Positions 55,901 through 64,000 of a stretch of DNA of 64,000 nt are shown in pieces. The stretch is from Telmatactis stephensoni. Taxonomy: Eukaryota; Cnidaria; Anthozoa; Actiniaria; Isophelliidae. The stretch is from the NCBI GenBank assembly GCA_029948255.1, contig JALIZF010001820.1:543501-607500 (forward strand), given 5' to 3'. The stretch's first letter is position 1. Every line of letters begins with the position of its first letter. Position numbers and translations under genes: made by a program. The notes beneath the pieces were generated by a model. It worked only from the letters and a program-made list of their open reading frames with translations. It was not told the DNA's origin and made no database searches.

Positions 55901-58900
55901 TTTAAACGACTATTTATGATGGTTAAGTAGCAGGTTATTCTACTTAACCATAACCGTCTGCTTGGGCAGTTCACCTAGAAGTACTGTTCCTAAGACTCTT
56001 AAATGCCAAATTCTCGCCCTTAAACTAGGTTCTTAAAATCACCTTAAGACACATTCACAGTCTATATTTTTTCCAAGAATTAAATAATACTGCTCAGTTT
56101 ATTACAACTCTATAAAGAATACACGGCTACAGCCTTGCCAGAGTCACGCCACTCCAAACTAACTAATAGTCACGCAAGTAGACCACACCTCTTTGCAACA
56201 CTCAGACAGCGGCGGCCAAAAATAGTTCGAACACCCCCGCTCCCCCAAATCAATGTTGGTTACCTTCTGGAAGTCCAGCGCCACGGCAAACCAGCCAACA
56301 TTGGATAGGGGGAAAGGGGGTCATTACACAGGGAAGTGTTCGAAACCTTTTGTCCCCCGCTGTCTTGTCTCTAGACAAAAGTTGGAGCATGCGCTGAAGC
56401 GCTAAGTAGACACTTGGAAAAATTTCAGGCAGAAGATTCACTTGAGCAGCTTAGTACTCCGGCTTATATCTTTCTATATTAACCATTTATTAGTAAGAAT
56501 ACCGATCAATCTGAAATATTTGTATTTCACCTTCGTTGAAGTAGCTCTGAGATGAAAATTTGTTTGCCGATATGGCGATTTAATTTCTTTTTGCACAAAT
56601 GCTTGGTCTTCGAAGGGTTTTGACGCTTGAAATCCCCCAAAAAGTTGGTAAAACATACAAATCACCAAAATACCTTTGTTTGTCGCTGCAAACAATATTG
56701 CAATAATTGGAATACACTTAGGGCGCAAAACAAACTTATCTTGGAGATCGCTGTTCGCGTGGCGGTTAACTTGGTTAAGGAAAACTTGAAATAACCGTCA
56801 ACCATTTCCAGGAATACACTTCATTATTATTATTTTACACTGATTACAGAGCTTTATACTGACAGATATTAAAGTATGGGAGCTTGAAAAGCTTATAAAA
56901 ACACAAAAATTGCAAATTTTGTGAAATGCAGAGTGAAACGCAAACGGTTAAGTAAATGGTTAACCTGCACGTTTTCACTCAAGACTAATAATTGTACATT
57001 TCCTTATCAAACTCGCAGTGCAAACTTAACCGCTCCACTTTCGGTATCCATGGAAGAGAAATGGCGATTTCTGGCTTCTTGTTTTGTGTATTTATAGTCT
57101 ATAATACTAGAAAATCAGTCATTTTATAAAATGAATTTCCTTTATGTATTTTAAACGACTATTTATGATGGTTAAGTAGCAGGTTATTCTACTTAACCAT
57201 AACCGTCTGCTTGGGCAGTTCACCTAGAAGTACTGTTCCTAAGACTCTTAAATGCCAAATTCTGGCCCTTAAACTAGGTTCTTAAAATCACCTTAAGACA
57301 CATTCACAGTCTATATTTTTTCCAAGAATTAAATAATACTGCTCAGTTTATTACAACTCTATAAAGAATACACGGCTACAGCCTTGCCAGAGTCACGCCA
57401 CTCCAAACTAACTAATAGTCACGCAAGTAGACCACACCTCTTTGCAACACTCAGACAGCGGCGGCCAAAAATAGTTCGAACACCCCCGCTCCCCCAAATC
57501 AATGTTGGTTACCTTCTGGAAGTCCAGCGCCACGGCAAACCAGCCAACATTGGATAGGGGGAAAGGGGGTCATTACACAGGGAAGTGTTCGAAACCTTTT
57601 GTCCCCCGCTGTAGATGGTTTCTGATTTCTGTATTACTGCACCCCCTTCTGAAAGGTGCTCCTGGATCTACCCCTGAAAGGCAACCTTATCTTATCATCA
57701 TATCGCAAAGTGAAGATGCAAGATAGAAGCAAGGATGGCACAGTTGGTTAGTGTGCAGCTTTCAGTGCGAGACTGGTCCTGAGTTTGATTCCCAGTGACC
57801 TCACATCCTTGCTTCAACTTCTTTCCTTTCCGTGTAACTTAATAAGTAGCTCTAAATACTTGTAAAACGGAGCACTGATGGAGAGAGGGGGCAGAATGAG
57901 CACACCGTCGGCTTCCTGGGAGACCAGCTTCTAGTTTTGCTTCTAGCTGAAGGAACTTCCGACGTTAAATATAGTGCTTTACCATTTTTACCTTTTTAAG
58001 ACAAACTGAAAGGGTAATTAACATTAACTTCAAATTGAAAAAAAGGTAAGAAGAAAATAAGAACAGAAAGGAAATGATTGAGGAATTGCCATTGCTTCTT
58101 TACTACCTTATCATCTTCCCTCTGAATCAAAGGTTCTCCAGTGACGTCGTCCTTTCCCTATATGGACAAAAATTCAGTCAAGTTGATTCAGATCTTTAAA
58201 TTTGGCTTTGATAGAAATTGGGTGTCCAAGACTTACTGATACTTTGGGAGGGTTGAATTCCAAGTTATAAACTCTTCCGCTTGCAAAATGAATCCAGCGT
58301 TGCTGAAATAGGAAATTTATAGAGACACAATTAAATGGCCTAAAAGACACTTGATTCTTCATTCTGCAATTCTTGTGGTTCTTGCACAAAATCATTTATC
58401 AGCCCAGGGGAAGTGTGTGTGTATGTGTGTGTGTGTGTGAAACTTTCATGTATTTTGGTCGGGGATTATCATCAGTTAAGTTTTTATTTTCACACCTACA
58501 TGTAAAACTGGGTACCAAATGAATAGAATATACAGTCCTACATTTACCTTGATTCTCTCAATGATTGTCTCAAAAGGAACATCAAGGTTCACAACAATAT
58601 CTATTCTCTGTTTCCTGGACAGTTCTTCTGCTTGACTTACTGTTCTTGGGAACCCTGTGTCATGAAAAGTTAGACAGGTTAGCCCAGTATCCATGGAATC
58701 ATGCTTTTTAAAAGTGGAAGGAGGAAAGGGGAGGAAGGAAGGAAGGAAGGAAAGAAGGAAGGGGAAAGAGAGCCCCATTCTTGTCCTTCTCTTCCCCTTC
58801 CTCCCTCCCTCCCTCTCTCCTTTTATGAATAAACTAATAAAAAAATCAGGAGCGGATCTAGGATTATTTATGCATCATCCCAAACGGGGGGTTGTATGAT

Positions 58901-59790
58901 GGCAGTGAAAGCAAAAGCAGAACCTAATTCTAGTTAACCATCATTTTCTCACTTTCATAGTGGGGGTTGCAACCCCCCAAACCCTCCCCTTGGATCCGCC
59001 CTTGAGAATCACTACATAAATCCTTTAATTCCAAAAAAAAAACCTTGGCATACAAGGACACAGGGTGAGACCATAGCTGCCAACCCTCCCGGATAATCCG
59101 GGAGTCTCCAGATTTTGGGCCTCGTCTCCCGGTCTCCCAGATAAAGACCTAAATCTCCCGGATAATCGCTCGAACCCTAAAATCGTGGTCATTTTAACTG
59201 AAATATCGTCTATCCTTCTTGAAAAATCGTCTTCCCCCCCCCCCCCCACTGAGCGTGAAAATCGACCCAATTCTAAGGAAAAAATGTTGATCTCCAGATA
59301 CGAAAGCCTTGGGGGTTGGCAGCTATGTGAGACTGATAACCAGAGGAACATACAAACTAGTGAGGGGAGGAATATAGGTTGATAACCGGGGGGGAGGAGG
59401 GGAACAAACTGTCTAGGGAGGGGAGGTGTAATTCTGCTCACCATCCAACAGCCAGCTGCTTTTCCTCTTCTCCAGCTCATTAAGAATCAAATCCACCATA
59501 ACATCATCTGGAACTAGACTTCCTTTATCAATGTACTTCTTAGCTTCTTTTCCTAATTCTGTTTCATTCTGGATATGAGCTCGTAGCAAGTCTCCACTGG
59601 AGAGATGATCCAAGCCAAAATCGCGAACAATACGCTCCGAAACTGTTCCTTTGCCAGACCCTGGAGGGCCCATAATGATTGCATGGACTGGCTTGTAGCT
59701 TACGGTACATTTATGGAAAGAACGGAAACATAATGATGTAGTTTTAACGAACGAAGAACGGAAAATAAAGGAATACATTTTGGAATTCAT
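52981..59790 (-). CDS. Adenylate kinase, mitochondrial AK3/AK4 type
   Basis: Six coding exons: 59442-59790, 58548-58654, 58237-58302, 58107-58157, 53491-53558, 52981-53080 (741 nt, 246 residues, stop TGA), all GT-AG with matching phases. The enzyme moves phosphate between GTP or ATP and AMP in the mitochondrial matrix. Seen: basic, acid-free N terminus (residues 1-37) fitting a mitochondrial presequence; P-loop GPPGSGKGT (41-49); AMP-site SSGDLLR (64-70); DGFPRT (116-121); long LID with SGRVYN and DDVTGEPL but no zinc cysteines, as in AK3/AK4; FAGTETN near the C terminus. Start: ATG at 59790 is chosen; an upstream in-frame ATG (59871) would add 27 residues including acidic ones and is less presequence-like. 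Intron 4 is 4.5 kb and holds the tandem array. Confidence 0.93.
53701..57616. repeat. 1.25-kb tandem array bounded by a short inverted-repeat element
   Basis: Units start at 53706, 54958, 56207 and 57456 (spacings 1252, 1249, 1249). A 158-bp MITE-like segment (ACAGCGGCGGCCAAAA ... TTTTGTCCCCCGCTGT) begins each unit, and the array stops exactly at its right end in the fourth, partial unit (57612). So four MITE copies separate three spacers of about 1.09 kb. The outermost ends extend the inverted repeat by five more bases (CATCTACAGCGG / CCGCTGTAGATG), which internal junctions lack. Units are almost identical by eye. It sits in intron 4 of the adenylate kinase gene; small reading frames in the units are not genes. 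Confidence 0.93.
57736..57806 (+). other. tRNA-like sequence
   Basis: CAAGGATG near 57730 and CATCCTTG near 57807 pair over 8 bp. Inside are an A-box-like TGGCACAGTTGGTTAGTG and a B-box-like GAGTTTGATTCCCAG. Extra bases between T-arm and acceptor make it non-canonical; it is probably a tRNA-derived repeat in intron 4 of the kinase gene. Confidence 0.35.
58411..58441. repeat. (TG)n microsatellite
   Basis: Short GTGTGTG run with one ATG interruption, in intron 2 of the adenylate kinase gene. Confidence 0.85.
58718..58822. repeat. (GGAA)n and (CCTT/CCCT)n mirrored tracts
   Basis: GGAAGGAAGGAAGG-rich DNA followed 20-30 bp later by CTTCCTCCCTCCCTCCC, so the segment can fold back. In intron 1 of the kinase gene. 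Confidence 0.8.
58848..59004. mobile_element. MITE-like repeat with GGAGCGGATCTAGG ends
   Basis: GGAGCGGATCTAGG and CTTGGATCCGCCC are near-inverted ends, with GGGGGGTTG and AACCCCCCAAAC just inside. Related ends (GCGGCGGATCTAGACC) appear near 2703. In intron 1 of the kinase gene. Confidence 0.55.
59072..59327. mobile_element. MITE with CATAGCTGCCAACCC ends
   Basis: CATAGCTGCCAACCC and GGGTTGGCAGCTATG are exact inverted ends of a 256-bp element containing several CTCCCGG(A/T) blocks and a C run (59237-59248). In intron 1 of the kinase gene, about 110 bp from the exon 1 donor. Confidence 0.85.
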
Positions 59791-60074
59791 CTTCGTTTCG
59801 ATACTTCGACGCGGGCTCCCTTCGGCGTCGCAACACAGGTAGCCCAAATCAATTAAGAAACAACAGCCCATTCATTCGCATTCCTTCAGAATAATTGTGC
59901 AAAAAGAATTTTATATTTCTTATAAGTATAAAGAGTCAGTCAAGACGATTATATTCGGATTGTTTGTAAATAAAAAATAACAAAGTTATTTGTGTAAAAA
60001 TAAATAAAAAAATATTTGTCCGCTGATTGACAGTCTTGCGGGCTCCAGTTGAAGCACGTGGGTCAATAAACAAA
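59791..60074. promoter_or_regulatory. Shared promoter of adenylate kinase and PUM3 genes
   Basis: The two start codons (59790 minus, 60075 plus) are 284 bp apart in head-to-head order, which implies a bidirectional promoter. A CACGTG E-box lies at 60055-60060, and AAAATGGCGG over the PUM3 start resembles a YY1 site. No TATA box in a usable position. The kinase 5' UTR must lie within this interval. Confidence 0.6.
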
Positions 60075-63000
60075 ATGGCGGACGAAGGGTGAGTTGTGAA
60101 ATTGCTTTGTTAAAGTGGTTAAAACTAAAAATTCTAAGTGTTTCCTGGGACTGATTACTTTACTGTATTTTGCCCAGTCATTTTCTTCTCGTATTACTCT
60201 TCTTCTTCGCATTATGATCCAATTTTAGTTCAAAATGTCTCGACTTTATGTACAGCTGATTTATCACCGGTTTATTGCTCTGAGCTATGTAATTTACTGT
60301 TGTATCTTATACTTTTTTATTCGCCGTTTCATCTAGAATCTATAAAAAGAAAGGCAAGAAGCGGCCTGCCTCCGATTACACCAAAGATTCCAAAACAAAG
60401 AGAAGTAGAACTGATACAAAACAACCAAAAATTGAGAAGAAGAAATTTCAAAAGAAGAACGCTATAGCTGGAAAGAAAACTCCCTTTCCTAAGAAAAAGA
60501 GCTTTGGTAATGCTACTGGTAAAAATAAAACAAGAGCGGCTGATAAAAAGGATCAGAATTCCACAAATGAAGGTATGCCACAGGAATCCCAGTAAACATA
60601 TTAATCCCATTGAACAGGCTCTTGAGAGTCTGTGCCTAGGCTTGCTTTTCTTTATAACTTTTCAGTCCATGGACCATGCAATGCTCTTGTTAATGTTTGT
60701 AATATTTGCAGATGAAAATAAGCCAAATATTTGGCAAATGAAAAAGAAAGAAAGGAAAGAATACAGAAAGAAACATGATGAGCATTACGACTTGATACAT
60801 TCCATTAAACAACATTATGAGTCACTCAGAAGGTAAAATTGTATTGATATTGTAAATATATATACTTTGCTTTAATCGTTAGGTAATGGCAGGTCAATGC
60901 TAATGAAATATGGGTGTACTGGCAAAGAATTAAGTCTCGGTAAAAAGTCTCTCTCCTTCCCTGTGTCCCCTCTTAATTAGCTTGACAAGGCACACAAAGA
61001 AAACAAAATTTAATGCTCTATCAATTTTTTTTTTCTTTTTGTAGAAAAGATTTAAAAGACACTGAAAAATTTAAAATCATAGATGAAATATTGAAACTAA
61101 TTGAGGGTCACACTCATGAGGTAATCTAACACTTAATTACATTTGTTGTTTGTTCTGTACAGTGTTTCATTATTTATTAAATAAATACCAGGGTTTGTAC
61201 TGTAATTTTAGCAAACCCTGCTGAAAAACACAATTATTTTGTAACATTGTTCTCTTGGACAAAGATTGCATGATTATAAAAAGTGTTGCCAATAGATGAG
61301 CTTATTGTTACATGACTGTACAGATGAATTACTGATAACAATTAAAGGACATTACAAATTGTGAGAATAACCATTGCAACCTTACAGCAATTCTTGATAT
61401 GGTATCCTGTGATACTGACCACTCTTATAGAGGTGTTTACTGATCAATGGTTTTTATTGTTAGGTCATTTTCAAGCATGACACAGGAAGAGTAATGCAAT
61501 GTTGTGTTAAATTTGGAAATAAACAACAGAGAAAAGTTTTATTTAATCAATTTAAAGGTAAACATTAAGAATATCTTACATCTAGATGCTAGCTATAATG
61601 TTCCGTACCAAATTTATCGATATTAAGAGGCCAAAGAGATAATAATATGTAGTGAGCAATCTCTGATTACTATCTAGTTTAAGCTAGTTTATCCCCTTGA
61701 GAATGCAAAGACACCTATATGTAGAGGAGAATCATGAATTAATGATCAGAGATCACTTAGTTAATACATAATTATTGCCCTTACATACTGTAGTACACTT
61801 TGGTTCTGATCTTCTATTTTGTATCATAGGTGACTTTGAAGCCATGACCAAAAGTAAATATTCAAAATTTTTCGTCAAAAAGATGTTGAAATATGGGTAA
61901 GAAGTACATACATTGTGATTTTATAATTTTGTTTATAGTTTTACATGTTTTCACTGAAGGTCATTTCAGTTCATCAACCCATATTTTTCTGACTTTGGTT
62001 ACTTGCTGGACCTTACTGAATATATTGTTCTTTTTTCTGCTGATCCATAATCATCAGTGACTGTGAACTCACTAATTTACTACAAGCTTTAATAAATCAT
62101 AAATCATGACAACCAAATTTCTCTCTCATTTAAAGCACCAAGGAGCAAAGACAAGTGATTATTCATTGTTTTTATGGAAAAGTCAAAAAGCTGATCAGGC
62201 ACAAGGTGGGTTTCCTGTGTTGAGTAGTGTTTGTTTGAGCTACCTGTGTTAACTTGGATTCCTGTAAAATGTGGGAATGATATTATAATATAATATTTAT
62301 TGATATACATGTATATTTTAATTATCTTTTAGGAAGCATCTGATATTTTAGAGTTGATTTATACTGATTATGCAGCAGCTGCAGAAAGGACAGCTTTAAT
62401 ACAAGAATTTTATGGTCCTGAATTTGCTTTATTCAAGGTATAAGTTAGAGTGTTTTGTGTTTCACCGATAATGATGCAGTGACAGGATCAAACCTTGATG
62501 ATGGTGATGAAACTTGTGATTTTGCAATGTAATAATGATGTACAATATATACTAGTGATGGCAAACTGCTATGGAGTACCTATAATATTTGGAGCTTGTG
62601 GGCTTGCCTATTCCAGGAGATGTCCTCCATAGGACTAACCTACAATCTCATTTAATTCCTATCAAGCCTAAAGGATTACTAATAATATCACAAATACCAA
62701 ATTACATGCACCAAATGTATCACAAATAGAAGTTGTTCTACTAGACTCTTGCTTTGTGTTTTCTCCAGGCACTAGACAACAGGAATCTGGAAAAGATTTT
62801 ATCAGATGAACCAATAAAGAAACCAAACATACTGAAAAACCTGAAAGAAGCCCTTGCTCCCTTACTAGACAGGTATCAAATTTGTATTAATATTAATTTC
62901 CTCATTTAGAAAAAGAAATTTAGTAGCAGCAGTACATGTTTTAGGGCTGGTTTTCACGAGCAGCAGAAGCAGAAGCAGGAGGATCATCTGCAGACTCAGT

Positions 63001-64000
63001 ATGGACTGTTCATCGTCTTTTTTCACACCTAGGTGAGAAATGCAAAACTGAGTCTGTGTATGTTGCTTCCACTTCTGGTTCTCTTCTGGTTCTGGTTCAT
63101 GAAAACCAGAAAATTGAAAAGAACTGCAACAAAAACTGTCAAAAACCAAAATCCCCACAAACTGCTTAACCTGTATGCCAGTTGTTATGCCAAAGTAACT
63201 TTTCTATCAATTGTTAATGGGTAACTTACTGCTGTTGGTAATAACTAAGTGGCAGGGGTGAAAAGTGTGAGGAAGGCCACACCCTGTAGCCCCCTTCCCT
63301 GCAAAAGTGTCACCTTTAAGTCAAAACACGCTGAAAGGATTGTTGCATATACAAGTATAATGTCGGCCCTGATAAAACTCCATTTTATTTCATTTCAGAA
63401 CAGTCATCACTCATAACATTGTGCACCGAGTTCTTTTAGAATATCTTTCCTTGTCAGATGAGAAGGCTAGACAAGTAAGAAAATGACTTACATGAGAGGG
63501 GCCATTGTAAGAAGTACATAAGTGATGTCTGATGAAATTCTAAGTTCTCCCCTATCCTGTATTTGAATTCAAAAGAGAAGTTCAATTTTGATCAGAGATC
63601 ATTATTTTGTTACTACCTAGACCCCATATACATCATAATAAACCAAATAGATATAATATGATCATGCAACAGTGCTAATTGAAGTAGTGCATCAGTTTCA
63701 CTTCTGCATCATGTCGGTATCAAAGTATTCTTGTTGCATGTCCTACAACTGTATGCATGCTGTATGCAACTGTGATTGTTTGAAAAGGTAATAAATTTGA
63801 ATAAAATGTACATTTCTTAAAACTTGTGTTGTTGTATCAAGCACTAGTCAACATGTTTGAAAACATTTTGAATAATACTGTATATGAGTGCTTAAACAGC
63901 TCACAGCACTTCACTTTCTGTTAGAAACAGCTAGTATGATATGTTGTATTTCTTTAGGAGATGATTGAGAGTATTCGTGAGTGTGCTGTTCTCATCCTTC
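60075..64000 (+). CDS. PUM3: PUM3 (Puf-A) homologue, 5' part, runs off the window
   Basis: Eleven coding exons: 60075-60088, 60337-60572, 60712-60832, 61045-61120, 61464-61557, 61830-61896, 62136-62205, 62333-62437, 62769-62872, 63399-63474, 63958-64000 (cut). All junctions are GT-AG and phases match, giving 335 codons so far; the family is about 600-650 residues. PUM3/Puf6 is a nucleolar RNA-binding protein with Pumilio repeats acting in ribosome assembly. Seen: a 14-nt first exon (MADEG), a lysine-rich N terminus (KKKSFGN, KKKERKEYRKK), then alpha-helical repeats: FKHDTGRVMQCCVKFG, SKYSKFFVKKMLKYG, FYGKVKKLIRHKEASDILEL, ITHNIVHRVLLEYL. The conserved CPL region should lie beyond 64000. Confidence 0.93.

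Noticed and set aside
53749..56728. Pairs of 63- and 84-codon minus-strand frames repeated in each 1.25-kb unit
   Set aside because: They lie in an intron, lack recognisable domains, and recur only because the unit is duplicated; the first overlaps the MITE.
59791..59871. Upstream in-frame ATG as the adenylate kinase start
   Set aside because: It would add 27 residues with acidic positions before a good mitochondrial presequence; the ATG at 59790 fits the family better, though the longer form cannot be excluded.

Overview
This is animal nuclear DNA: GT-AG introns throughout, AT-rich intergenic DNA, many microsatellites, fold-back DNA elements and LINE fragments. Gene content (an expanded SDR9C dehydrogenase cluster, a mitochondrial adenylate kinase, a PUM3/Puf-A protein) and the repeat style suggest a cnidarian, most likely an anthozoan such as a stony coral. 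The taxon is inference; the eukaryotic nature is seen directly.

Layout. From 1 to 51.8 kb the minus strand carries six complete, co-oriented paralogues of a membrane-anchored short-chain dehydrogenase/reductase (SDR9C-like: BDH1/RDH/HSD17B6 group). Each has four coding exons of nearly constant size (334-337, 183, 240-243, 188-206 bp), all introns in phase 1, and encodes 315-321 residues. In transcription order they are F (51776-47844), E (42376-38040), D (33108-28973), C (27048-23092), B (20034-16261) and A (9851-1072). A 48-bp orphan piece of exon 1 lies just upstream of F. Exon 1 (membrane anchor and dinucleotide-binding start) is almost identical in DNA among all six, while exons 3 and 4 have diverged strongly. 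This pattern points to local gene conversion.

From 53.0 to 59.8 kb a six-exon mitochondrial adenylate kinase (AK3/AK4 type) lies on the minus strand. Its fourth intron holds a 3.9-kb tandem array of a 1.25-kb unit that starts and ends with a short inverted-repeat element. Head-to-head with it, across about 285 bp, the first eleven exons of a PUM3/Puf-A gene run off the right edge on the plus strand.

The DNA between and inside the SDR genes is packed with mobile DNA: a TTAA-flanked palindrome (5.6-7.5 kb), a fold-back element with an 8-bp target duplication (40.3-41.7 kb), a 2.5-kb palindrome whose arms each carry the same 138-residue reading frame (34.2-36.7 kb), a 5'-truncated R4/Dong-like LINE set between TAA repeats (44.1-47.1 kb), CR1/L2- and L1/Tx1-type LINE remnants, many small MITE-like palindromes, and large satellites including a 20-bp minisatellite with a 60-bp higher-order period (43.2-43.8 kb).

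All exon boundaries were read by eye from splice consensus, phase and protein continuity; no alignment, gene predictor or database was run.
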